A stretch of 64,000 nucleotides of DNA from Fastidiosipila sp963510375 (GTDB lineage: Bacteria; Bacillota; Clostridia; Saccharofermentanales; Fastidiosipilaceae). The notes below the pieces were generated by a model. That model had not been told where the DNA came from and ran no database searches. It was given only the letters and a program-made list of their open reading frames with translations. Positions within the stretch are counted from its first letter, which is position 1; every line of letters begins with the position of its first letter. Below, in pieces: positions 53,535 to 62,174 of the stretch. The position numbers and the translations under genes were made by a program. The DNA is taken from NCBI GenBank assembly GCA_963510375.1, contig CAUPES010000001.1, forward strand, positions 62,001-126,000, written 5' to 3'.

Positions 53535-55259
53535 ATGGATTTTAAGAAGAAGACTTTAGAATTTTTAGCAGATAAATTAAATTTAGATTTAAGTGCGTTA
53601 GAGGAGATTATAGAGATACCTCCTCAAAGAGATATGGGAGATTTTGCTATACCTTGTTTTAGATTTGCTAAAATATTAAAAAAATCACCTGCTTTAATTT
53701 CACAAGATTTTGCTGAGAAGTTAATTAATCTTCCAAAATTTGTTGATAGAGTAGAAGTCGCTGGACCATATCTTAATGTGTTTCTTAATGTTTCAGTATT
53801 TAACCAAACTATAGCAAGTAGCATATTAGAATCTGATGATTTATTGAAATTTCATTGGGGCTCAGGTCAGACGGTGCTTCTTGATTATTCTTCTCCGAAT
53901 ATTGCGAAACCATTCCATGTAGGTCATGCATTTACAACAATTCTAGGAGATGTTTTGGCAAGAATGTATGCTAGCACCGGTCATAAAGTAGTCAGAATTA
54001 ATCACTTGGGAGATTATGGTACCCAGTTTGGTAAGTTAATTGTTGCTTACGAGAAGTGGGGAGATGCTGCTGCACTGGAAGAAGATGCGATTAAAGAATT
54101 ACTAAGGATCTATGTTAAATTCCATGATGAAGCTAAATTAAATCCAGAATTAGAAGATTTAGCAAGAGCCAAATTCAGAAATTTGGAAGCTGGTGAGCAA
54201 TATGAGTATGAACTGTGGGAGAAATTCAGGGAATTTAGTCTAAATGAATTTAAACGTATTTATGAACGTTTAGGAATGTACTTTGATAGTTATAAAGGTG
54301 AGGCTTTCTACATAGATATGTTAGATAGAGTGGTCAAGCTTCTAGAGGAAAAAGGAATATTAGTGGATAGCCAAGGTGCTAAGATAGTTGACCTAGAAGA
54401 GTATTCCTTGCCACCAACAATTGTTAGAAAATCGGACGGTTCATCAATTTATGCAACTAGAGATATAGCTGCAGCTATATATAGACATAAAAAATATAAC
54501 TTTGATAAGTTGATATATGTTGTTGGTCAGACCCAAGAATTACACTTCAAACAACTATTTGCTACGCTCAAAAAAGCTGGATTTGGATGGGCTGATAACA
54601 TGGAGTTTGTCGGCTTTGGTTTAGTAAAATTCCCAGAAGGAGTTAAGCTTTCTACAAGATCCGGAGATGTTGTTTATCTTGAAGATCTGATCAATGAAGC
54701 TGTTAGTCGAACAAAAGCTGTTATAGAAAAAAATAATACTAACGTAGATGATATGATGAGCCAAGAAGAAATAGAAAATGCATCGGAAATAATAGCTCTG
54801 GCATCAGTTAGATATACTTTCTTAAGAAATGGTAGAGAAAGAGATATAGTCTTTTCTTGGGATGAAATACTCGATTATGAGGGAGATACAGCTCCTTACA
54901 TGTTATATGCTTATGCTAGAGCAAGAAGCATATTGAGGAAATCTACAATGAATGCTCGAGAGTTTGGTAATGCAGATTTAAGCTTATTATCTGAAGAGCA
55001 GGAATTTGAATTGTTGACAGAGATAAATAATTTATCAGCAAGTCTGCAACAAGCACTGAAACATAATGAACCTTCTATATTTGCTCGTCAAATTATGACA
55101 GTATGTAGAAGTTTTAGTAGATTCTATAATCAAGTTTCGATTTTACAAGCAGATTCTTCTGACTTAAAACTAGCAAGATTAGCGTTAGTTGAAGCTTTTT
55201 CAAAAGTAGTAAAAGCGGCATTAGCATTATTAGGAATTGATACAGTAGAACGTATGTAA
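53535..55259 (+). CDS. argS: Arginyl-tRNA synthetase
   Basis: Charges tRNA-Arg. It has 574 residues: the DMGDFAIPCFRFAK additional domain, the HIGH variant SSPNIAKPFHVGHAFTTILG, VYLEDLINEAVSRTK, and the conserved C-terminus LALLGIDTVERM. The expected arginyl-specific absence of a canonical KMSKS is compatible with KLSTRSGD here. I use the ATG at 53535 after GTGGAG; a TTG at 53514 is less likely. No T-box is visible upstream. Confidence 0.95.
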   Translation: MDFKKKTLEFLADKLNLDLSALEEIIEIPPQRDMGDFAIPCFRFAKILKKSPALISQDFAEKLINLPKFVDRVEVAGPYLNVFLNVSVFNQTIASSILESDDLLKFHWGSGQTVLLDYSSPNIAKPFHVGHAFTTILGDVLARMYASTGHKVVRINHLGDYGTQFGKLIVAYEKWGDAAALEEDAIKELLRIYVKFHDEAKLNPELEDLARAKFRNLEAGEQYEYELWEKFREFSLNEFKRIYERLGMYFDSYKGEAFYIDMLDRVVKLLEEKGILVDSQGAKIVDLEEYSLPPTIVRKSDGSSIYATRDIAAAIYRHKKYNFDKLIYVVGQTQELHFKQLFATLKKAGFGWADNMEFVGFGLVKFPEGVKLSTRSGDVVYLEDLINEAVSRTKAVIEKNNTNVDDMMSQEEIENASEIIALASVRYTFLRNGRERDIVFSWDEILDYEGDTAPYMLYAYARARSILRKSTMNAREFGNADLSLLSEEQEFELLTEINNLSASLQQALKHNEPSIFARQIMTVCRSFSRFYNQVSILQADSSDLKLARLALVEAFSKVVKAALALLGIDTVERM

Positions 55260-55278
55260 AATTAGTAAATGGAGTTGT

Positions 55279-57570
55279 ATGAAAAAGCATTCTAAAAAAG
55301 AAGAGATTAATTTAGATGATTTAGATTTTATAACGCAACAAGGTTTAGATTTTAAATTAAATTATGAGAGTGTTTTTAAGAGTGATAAAAAAACTGAATT
55401 GCTGAAAGAACTAATGAAGGTTGACTTTTCGAGCTTGGATAGACGTAAAGTGGATTCAAGCGATTTGGAAGTGCTTGGAGTTCATAAAAAAACTTTTGCA
55501 GATGAGTCTTTGTTATCTCGGAAGTTAGATACAAGTAGTGAGAATAGCAAATCAGAAGTAGATGATTTTACAGATACTTATAGAGAAAAAAGGCGATCGA
55601 AGCCTGAAACTAACAAGCCAAAAAACAGCTTAGATAAAGATTTAGACGAAGTTATTTACAAAATTAGTACTGAACAAAAGGTTAGAGAACATAGCAAAAA
55701 CAATAGAAGAGAATCATTTGCAGAAATTATCAAGGAAAGTTTTGATAATAGAGATCAAAGTCTCTCGTCACTTCTTGGAACTCCAGAAAAGTTAAAGCAT
55801 TTTAATGATCTGAATTATGAGGTGTTTGATTTTCAAAATATAAAAAGTAGAATCAAAAAATATGGGGTTGCAATAAGGCAAAGTAGTAAGTTGGAAGAAG
55901 CAACAGATGCGCTGGAAAAAATATTTGAAATTTGGAAAAACTTCCAAGAATATTTGAGTATAGCCACAGTAAGGCAATTTTCAAATTCTTTTACTAAGAT
56001 AAACTATAAATATGAGTATGAAGCGAGGCTGGTAAGTTGTTCTGAAATCAGAAAAGAGATTTTTAAAGCAAGCGTAGCTTTGTTAGATAAAAACTTTTTA
56101 CCTGAATTAATAAAAGAAAATGGAAAGCTTTTCTTCTACAAACTTAATAAGTTCAACTTACTTAATAGCGTACAAAATAAAGGTTACAAATTAAATCTAA
56201 TTGATTTAGAAAATGAATTTATTGAGTATTTAAATACCTCCGACATATCTGAATTTTCTAATAAATTTGTTGATTTAGCAATAAAAAGAACAAATATTGT
56301 TAGAAACATAGGCTTCAAAGATTACTTTGATTATATAAAAGTTGTTAATTTAGATTTTTATCAAAGTTTTGATTCGCTAAAAGGTGCTATTAGCAATATA
56401 AAAAAGTATATTTTGCCAATTCATTCAATTGAATTTGAACATATGGTTAATAAATTTTCTGAAGAAAATGAAAATATGCTTTCAGATTTTTATATAGATA
56501 TGGATCAGGATGAATTTGCTCAATATTATAAAAATATATTTGGAGAATTTGATTGGGAATTACGCAACTTAAATGATGTATTTGCTTATATTAACGAGAA
56601 TAGAATTCATCAAAAGTTCTTCCCGCAAACAGATCTTGCTAATACTAATTTAAAAGATAAACAATTAATAGAAGCATTATTTCATGTAAGTAATAGAGCG
56701 ATTGATAGACAAAGTAGAGGTTATTTGGAAACTTTAGCAGATTCTGGATACATAAACCTAAATACTACTAAAACTATTGACAATCAAAATAACTTTTTGG
56801 GAAGTTTACCTGTAAGCAAATTGTTTTGTATGAATTTGTCGATTAATAACTCTATGAAATCTATTTCAGATTTTCTATATTTAAGCGGAAATGCTTATTC
56901 CCAATTGCTACGTTTTAAGACAAAATCAAATATAAATATATCGACGATTCCTACAGCCGAGAGTCAACATTTCATTGGTACAACTATGGAGATGATGACA
57001 ATTTCTAGATTAAATATGTTATTTGATGAAGATAATGCAAGGAAGTTTAGAGATTGGCGTGTGCATATGTTATTGTTTCATGTCATAAATAAGTGCTTTC
57101 TCTTTGATTTTGAATTACATTTTTATGAATTATTAGCAGATGTAATGGATAGTCCTATTATAGACGAAAAAGAATATCGACTTATACTAGATATGCTAGA
57201 GAAGAAAACAAGTGAACTTTGGGATAATTTATTAAAAGAATATAGATTGTCACATTATTATCAAGATAAAGATTTCTTTAGAAAAAATACTGGTAAATAT
57301 CTGATACAAGAGCCTTTTACTGGCTTAAAGATGGCATCTGCAGAGCTAGCAAGTGTTTTTATTATGCTTGAGTTTGAAGATGATAGAGCAAAAGCAAGAT
57401 ATGATTTTGAAAAATTTTGTGCAATTAGTGGGCAGAGTTTGTTTGAAGAAGAATTAGATTTAGCTGGTATAGATAATCCAATAGAGCTGGATAATCTGAA
57501 AAGTTTAGCCTTCGCAATTGTTGATAAGATAGAAACTTTAGAAATAGAAGAAAGTGATTCTAAAAAATAA
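55279..57570 (+). CDS. M3-family peptidase homologue with degenerate active site
   Basis: A 763-residue protein. Residues 1-170 are charged and low-complexity. Residues about 180-755 follow the oligoendopeptidase F/M3 fold: NIGFKDYFDYIKVVNLDFYQ, YILPIHSIEFE, and a late MASAELASVFIMLEFEDDRA with DFEKFCAISGQSLF. The zinc-binding HExGH stretch is replaced by LYLSGNAYS (Tyr534 and Leu535 for His and Glu, Asn538 for His), and the third ligand Glu appears as His564 in SQHFIG. It is therefore likely an inactive peptidase that binds peptides or partners. Its stop overlaps the next gene by one base. Confidence 0.75.
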   Translation: MKKHSKKEEINLDDLDFITQQGLDFKLNYESVFKSDKKTELLKELMKVDFSSLDRRKVDSSDLEVLGVHKKTFADESLLSRKLDTSSENSKSEVDDFTDTYREKRRSKPETNKPKNSLDKDLDEVIYKISTEQKVREHSKNNRRESFAEIIKESFDNRDQSLSSLLGTPEKLKHFNDLNYEVFDFQNIKSRIKKYGVAIRQSSKLEEATDALEKIFEIWKNFQEYLSIATVRQFSNSFTKINYKYEYEARLVSCSEIRKEIFKASVALLDKNFLPELIKENGKLFFYKLNKFNLLNSVQNKGYKLNLIDLENEFIEYLNTSDISEFSNKFVDLAIKRTNIVRNIGFKDYFDYIKVVNLDFYQSFDSLKGAISNIKKYILPIHSIEFEHMVNKFSEENENMLSDFYIDMDQDEFAQYYKNIFGEFDWELRNLNDVFAYINENRIHQKFFPQTDLANTNLKDKQLIEALFHVSNRAIDRQSRGYLETLADSGYINLNTTKTIDNQNNFLGSLPVSKLFCMNLSINNSMKSISDFLYLSGNAYSQLLRFKTKSNINISTIPTAESQHFIGTTMEMMTISRLNMLFDEDNARKFRDWRVHMLLFHVINKCFLFDFELHFYELLADVMDSPIIDEKEYRLILDMLEKKTSELWDNLLKEYRLSHYYQDKDFFRKNTGKYLIQEPFTGLKMASAELASVFIMLEFEDDRAKARYDFEKFCAISGQSLFEEELDLAGIDNPIELDNLKSLAFAIVDKIETLEIEESDSKK

Positions 57571-59117
57571 TGACTGAACAAAAATTACCTGAAAAATTTA
57601 TTAATAATATGCATCAACTTTTTGCTAAAGCAGAAATGTTAGATGAGTGGGAAGACTTTATACAAGGTTTTGACAAAGATTGGACAAGAGCTTGGCGTTT
57701 ACAAGTCGAAAAAACTACTCCCCAAGCTGTAGCAAAGAATTTTGTAGCAGAATCTGCGTTGGATTATGAAATTGCTGATTATTTGCAAAATGTTCCGTGG
57801 GCTGAGGATGGTTATTACATTCCTAAAGATGCTAAACCAGGCAAAAGTCTGGCGTATATATTAGGACTTTTATATATTCAAGAAGCATCTGCAATGTTAC
57901 CAGCTGAAGTTTTAGCTGCGAAACCAGGTGAGCATGTGCTAGATCTTTGTGCTGCCCCAGGAGGTAAGAGTTCTCAGATTGCTAAGAAGCTTAATGGAGA
58001 AGGCTTGCTTGTAGCTAATGATATATCTGAGTCTAGAGCTAGAATCTTGGCTCATAATTTAGAACAACAGGGTTATGCTAATACTCTAGTTACTCATTTT
58101 GATGTAAATCAAGGGCTACCTCAAGATTGGTATGGTTATTTTGATGCGGTGCAATTAGATGTGCCCTGCTCTGGTGAAGGTATGTTTAGACGCGATAATC
58201 AGGCTATTTCTTCATGGGAAGACTATGGTCCAGAGTCCATCAGAAAAATTCAGATGCAGCTTTTAAATGATGCAAGTGAGCTAGTTCGAGCTGGAGGAAG
58301 AATAGCATATTCTACATGTACCTTTAATACATGGGAAAACGAAGAAGTCATTGTAGAATTCCTTGAATCTCATCCTGAGTTTAGAATAGAGGATCCACGT
58401 GAATATATGCCAGGTAAAGATAGCCTTAGAGAAGGAATTGTCATAAATGATAAGTATCCTGAGTTAATTTCTGCAGTCAGAATTTGGCCTCAAGATAATA
58501 TGGGCGAAGGGCATTTCTGCACTTTATTGGTAAAAGATGAAAACTACACTCAAGAGTTTTTACCAGAAAAAGCAAAGAAAATTAAGAAGAAAAAGAGTAA
58601 AGGCAACAATAAGACAACAGTTGATCAGATAAAGTTAAAGGATGCCTTAGAAGTTTTTTGGTCTTTTTGTGAAAATAATAAATCTCAATATTATAATGAA
58701 AAAGTTTTTCCACGAAGCGAAAATAATTATCGAATAATTAATGAAAAACTATATTTAATGCCCAATGAGTTTCCAGAACTTGAAGGTATTCATCTTCTTA
58801 AGAGTGGATGTTACTTAGGAGATATTAATACTAAAGGTAAAAGAATATCATTTAACCCAATGAGAACCATGCTGTTGCCAGCTCCGAGTGAATATTGGAA
58901 ATTTAGATTGGAATTAGACTGCTTTGATGAAAGAGTGTATCAATTGATTCAAGGAGAGACCCTATTCCTAGAAGAAGATGAGTTAGAAAAATTAAAGGTT
59001 AGTGGTATTAAGGATCAAGAATACATTGCAGTGACAGTTGAAGGCTTGCCGTTAAGTTGGGTGAAACTTAATGGGAGAGGCCTTAAAAATTTATTCCCTC
59101 GTAAGTTAATTAGATAA
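57570..59117 (+). CDS. rsmF: RsmF/NOL1-type rRNA cytosine-5 methyltransferase
   Basis: A 515-residue SAM-dependent methyltransferase acting on 16S rRNA cytosines. It contains the SAM motif LDLCAAPGGKSSQIAKKL, the catalytic Cys in LDVPCSGEGMFRRD and the second Cys in YSTCTFNTWENEE. The basic linker and C-terminal RNA-binding part (PRSENNYRI onwards) match RsmF/YebU-like proteins. The start overlaps the stop of the preceding gene by one base (TAATG), indicating coupling. Confidence 0.9.
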   Translation: MTEQKLPEKFINNMHQLFAKAEMLDEWEDFIQGFDKDWTRAWRLQVEKTTPQAVAKNFVAESALDYEIADYLQNVPWAEDGYYIPKDAKPGKSLAYILGLLYIQEASAMLPAEVLAAKPGEHVLDLCAAPGGKSSQIAKKLNGEGLLVANDISESRARILAHNLEQQGYANTLVTHFDVNQGLPQDWYGYFDAVQLDVPCSGEGMFRRDNQAISSWEDYGPESIRKIQMQLLNDASELVRAGGRIAYSTCTFNTWENEEVIVEFLESHPEFRIEDPREYMPGKDSLREGIVINDKYPELISAVRIWPQDNMGEGHFCTLLVKDENYTQEFLPEKAKKIKKKKSKGNNKTTVDQIKLKDALEVFWSFCENNKSQYYNEKVFPRSENNYRIINEKLYLMPNEFPELEGIHLLKSGCYLGDINTKGKRISFNPMRTMLLPAPSEYWKFRLELDCFDERVYQLIQGETLFLEEDELEKLKVSGIKDQEYIAVTVEGLPLSWVKLNGRGLKNLFPRKLIR

Positions 59118-59170
59118 AAAATAGACTGTGCGTGTGGATAGCATAAGTACCATTTAGATAGGAGAATGAT

Positions 59171-59788
59171 ATGCAAAAATGTTTAATAGCTAGCTCTAAT
59201 GTTAATAAAGCTAAAGAAGTACGAGAAATACTTAAAGATTTTAATTTTGAGGTTTTAACAACACATGATTTAGAAGAGGAATTAGATGTAGTAGAAGATG
59301 CAGATAGTTTTGCTGGCAATGCTTTGCTTAAAGCAAAAGCATATCATGCAAGATATCCAGAATATTATATTTTGGCAGATGATTCAGGATTAATGATAGA
59401 GGCACTTGATGGAAGGCCAGGAATATACTCGGCGAGATATGGAGGAAATTTAGCTTACCCTGAGAAATTTAAATTAATTTGGAATGAATTAGCTGATACA
59501 GGTGTTGATCCAAAAGATTGGAAAGCAAAGTTCGTTTGCGCTATTGCATGGTGCGAACCAGCTAAAACAAACTCAAGAGTAGATTCTTTTGATGCAAAGA
59601 TATTTCAAGGAGAAATGCACGGAATTATTTTAGAAGAAGCGAGGGGAGATAATGGCTTTGGCTATGATCCGATTTTTTATCTGCCTGAATACGGCAAAAC
59701 TAATGCAGAAATATCGCCACAAGAAAAAAATAAAATTAGTCATAGAGGAAAAGCCTTAGCTAAACTACAAAATTACTTACGTAAATAA
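59171..59788 (+). CDS. Non-canonical purine NTP pyrophosphatase (HAM1/RdgB)
   Basis: Removes dITP, dXTP and related nucleotides from the pool. It has 205 residues: LIASSNVNKAKEVREILKDF, ILADDSGLMIEALDGRPGIY, SARYGG and the late SHRGKALAKLQ are family motifs. The start at 59171 follows AGGAG. It lies 53 bases after the rRNA methyltransferase gene and is followed by a terminator, so it ends this run of genes. Confidence 0.93.
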   Translation: MQKCLIASSNVNKAKEVREILKDFNFEVLTTHDLEEELDVVEDADSFAGNALLKAKAYHARYPEYYILADDSGLMIEALDGRPGIYSARYGGNLAYPEKFKLIWNELADTGVDPKDWKAKFVCAIAWCEPAKTNSRVDSFDAKIFQGEMHGIILEEARGDNGFGYDPIFYLPEYGKTNAEISPQEKNKISHRGKALAKLQNYLRK

Positions 59789-59816
59789 AATAGTTTTTGA
59801 TATGAAGGTTTTGTAT

Positions 59817-59848
59817 AGTCAGTGTATTTATACACTGACTTTTTTTAT
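59817..59848 (+). terminator. Terminator after the HAM1/RdgB gene
   Basis: A perfect 10-bp stem AGTCAGTGTA (59817-59826) with TACACTGACT (59831-59840), followed by seven T residues. The rest of the gap to 60136 has no recognisable gene or motif. Confidence 0.88.
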
Positions 59849-60136
59849 CGCCTAGATAAAAATTGTGAAAACTACGGCTAGATCGGATTGAGGATGTAAT
59901 GAATAAAAATTAGTCGAATGAATAAATATACAGGAACACGAGAGATTAAATATACATAACCTTGAATAAATGCGTAATAAAAAGAACTAATCCGCGTACT
60001 ATGAACGGGAAATAATACATGAATCTACAGTAGATGAACGATGTATTTTAAAATCATCTAATCTTAATTTGATGCGCCCATACTTAATTTGCTTGATTTA
60101 ATGAGTGTTTATATATATATATTTAAATAAAAACAC

Positions 60137-60165
60137 TTGACCTCTCACTGAGTTGATGATATATT
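60137..60165 (+). promoter_or_regulatory. Promoter of the PheB/ACT gene with nearby repeats
   Basis: TTGACC (60137-60142) and TATATT (60160-60165) with a 17-base spacer. Just downstream, TATTACAT-type repeats occur about three times (to about 60191), which could be operator half-sites. Confidence 0.55.
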
Positions 60166-60235
60166 ACATTTATATTACATGTGCATTACACGCGGACGCC
60201 GAAGTCTATGAAGTGTGGATCAGAATTAAGAAGTA

Positions 60236-60754
60236 ATGCATTTGTATTTATTACAAAGAAATACACATGAGGAACAAATTTTGGCAAAGTCAATTAATGA
60301 AATTATTAATAGTGATGAATATGTAAGTGAATATTTGCTTGTTAAATCCTCAGCTTTACCAGAGGTATACAATAATGTTATGAAAGTTAAGTTATTGCTA
60401 CAGTCTGGTGAGGTTACTTCTGTTAATGATGCTGTAAAAAGAGTAGGAATGAGTAGATCTGCATATTACAAATATCGTGATGATATATCAGCATGGGAAG
60501 ATCCAATTGAACAAGAATTTATAACTATTGTTGTTAATTTCGCTGTTGAATCTGATGCCCTTTCTGAAATTGTTATGATTTTAAGTTCAGAGGGCAATAA
60601 GTTGCTTAATATTTCTCAAAGTCTTCCTAGATCAGGATTTACTGATGTTATGCTAACTTGCAATTTGGGTAATGAGAGCAAAGATTTAGTAGCTTTGAGA
60701 AGAAAATTATCTAGAGTTCCTGGAGTTAGAAAAGTTGAATTTTTAAATGATTAA
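60236..60754 (+). CDS. PheB-like ACT-domain protein (UPF0735 type)
   Basis: A 172-residue protein resembling the Bacillus PheB family: EYLLVKSSALPEVYNNVMKV, VKRVGMSRSAYYKYRDDIS, then an ACT domain (EIVMILSSEGNKLLNISQSL, NLGNESKDL). PheB is linked to phenylalanine metabolism, with the ACT domain as a likely amino-acid sensor. The start is uncertain. An in-frame TTG at 60281 with GAGGA seven bases before it gives a family-like 157-residue length, while the ATG at 60236 has only a weak AAGAAG. I list the longer form. Confidence 0.85.
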   Translation: MHLYLLQRNTHEEQILAKSINEIINSDEYVSEYLLVKSSALPEVYNNVMKVKLLLQSGEVTSVNDAVKRVGMSRSAYYKYRDDISAWEDPIEQEFITIVVNFAVESDALSEIVMILSSEGNKLLNISQSLPRSGFTDVMLTCNLGNESKDLVALRRKLSRVPGVRKVEFLND

Positions 60755-60779
60755 ATTTTACTAATAAAGTTCACCACCG

Positions 60780-60812
60780 AAGAGTTTTCATATATTGAAA
60801 ACTCTTTTTTAT
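60780..60812 (+). terminator. Terminator after the PheB-like gene
   Basis: A perfect 11-bp stem AAGAGTTTTCA (60780-60790) with TGAAAACTCTT (60796-60806), followed by T residues. Confidence 0.85.
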
Positions 60813-60832
60813 CTTATTTCACTTATATCACA

Positions 60833-60860
60833 TTTGATGAGACTAAAAAGCTGTTATAAT
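60833..60860 (+). promoter_or_regulatory. Candidate promoter of the MFS gene
   Basis: TTTGAT (60833-60838) and TATAAT (60855-60860) with a 16-base spacer, about 72 bases upstream of the start codon. Confidence 0.45.
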
Positions 60861-60932
60861 TAAAATCCTTGTGTTAGGTTATTCAACGATAAAAACGATG
60901 AATTTGAATAAAAAGTTAGAACAGAGGTATTT

Positions 60933-62123
60933 ATGTTTAGCTTATTATTAGCAATTATTTATTTAACTTTTGTGAGTTTAGGTCTGCCTGATGCAGTTTT
61001 AGGCTCAGCATGGCCGTTGATGAGGACAGAGTTTGCTGTACCAATTGATTATGCCGGTTATATTCAGATGATAATTGCATTAGGTACTATAATTTCCAGC
61101 TTTTTTAGCGGAAAAACTATTGCTAAATTAGGTACAGGTAAACTTACACTTATAAGTGTAGCTGCTACGGCAATAGCTCTATTTGGCTTTTCTTTTAGTA
61201 CTGAATACTGGCACTTGATATTATGGGCAATACCGTATGGTTTAGGGGCAGGTGGAGTTGACTCTGCACTTAATAATTATGCTGCTTTGTACTATTCAAG
61301 CAAACATATGAGTTGGTTGCATGCTATGTGGGGCATTGGTGCCTCAACAGGTCCTTTGATCATGACATTTGCCTTACGTAATCAAGGTAGTTGGCAAAGT
61401 GGTTATAGGATAATTGGGGTAGCTCAGGTTCTTTTGACTGCCTTAATATTATTTTCATTACCGCTTTGGGGTAGACAGTCAGATAATAGTAAGAGTAATC
61501 AGCTTGAGTCAGATGAACAGAACAATATCTCAATAATTAAAGTTATGAAGCTTCCTAGTTTCTGGTACATAATTATTTCCTTCTTTTCATATTATGCTTT
61601 GGAAACAACAGCAGGACTTTGGATAAGTAGTTATTTAGTTTATGCAGAAGGTTTACCAAAAGATGTTTCTGCTGGTTGGGCAAGCATATTTTACATGGGA
61701 ATTACTATAGGTAGAATAATCAATGGTTTCTTTACTTATAAGTTCAATAATACTCAATTAATTAGGGCAGGTTCAGCAATTGCTGGTGTAGGAATCATCA
61801 GTATCATGTTGCCATTTGGAGCTACCGGAAGTGCAGTAGGGTTCATATTAATGGGCTTAGGGTTTGCGCCAATTTTCCCATGTATAATTCACAATACTCC
61901 ATATTTTTTCGGCGAAAATAATTCTCAAGCAGTAGTTGGTGTAGAAATGGCTTTCTCCGCAGTTGGTAGCTTAATAATGCCTACTTTATTTGGAATAATT
62001 GCCGAAAGATTAACAATTAAACTATTACCATTTTATTTAGCTTTCTTTTTGATATTATTAATAAGTACTTATGAGAAGTTATATAGAGATCATCGTAGAA
62101 GAATAAGATTAGCAAAAGCTTAG
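60933..62123 (+). CDS. Major facilitator superfamily transporter
   Basis: A 396-residue membrane protein with about twelve hydrophobic segments and an MFS-like half-repeat; the short cytosolic loop near residues 180-200 (WGRQSDNSKSNQLESDEQNN) marks the midpoint. Features such as SLGLPDAVLGSAWPLMRTEF, GAGGVDSALNNYAALYYSSK and MGLGFAPIFPCIIHNTPY suggest a sugar- or fucose-permease-like member, but the substrate is not determined. A ribosome binding site AGAGG precedes the ATG. Confidence 0.88.
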   Translation: MFSLLLAIIYLTFVSLGLPDAVLGSAWPLMRTEFAVPIDYAGYIQMIIALGTIISSFFSGKTIAKLGTGKLTLISVAATAIALFGFSFSTEYWHLILWAIPYGLGAGGVDSALNNYAALYYSSKHMSWLHAMWGIGASTGPLIMTFALRNQGSWQSGYRIIGVAQVLLTALILFSLPLWGRQSDNSKSNQLESDEQNNISIIKVMKLPSFWYIIISFFSYYALETTAGLWISSYLVYAEGLPKDVSAGWASIFYMGITIGRIINGFFTYKFNNTQLIRAGSAIAGVGIISIMLPFGATGSAVGFILMGLGFAPIFPCIIHNTPYFFGENNSQAVVGVEMAFSAVGSLIMPTLFGIIAERLTIKLLPFYLAFFLILLISTYEKLYRDHRRRIRLAKA

Positions 62124-62174
62124 ATTTAGTAAGTATAACTTAAGTTATAACAATGTTAGGAAGATATAATTTGA

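Noticed and set aside
59880..60130. Possible small gene in the gap before the PheB-like promoter
   Set aside because: Short start codons lead only to very short frames without a plausible ribosome binding site.
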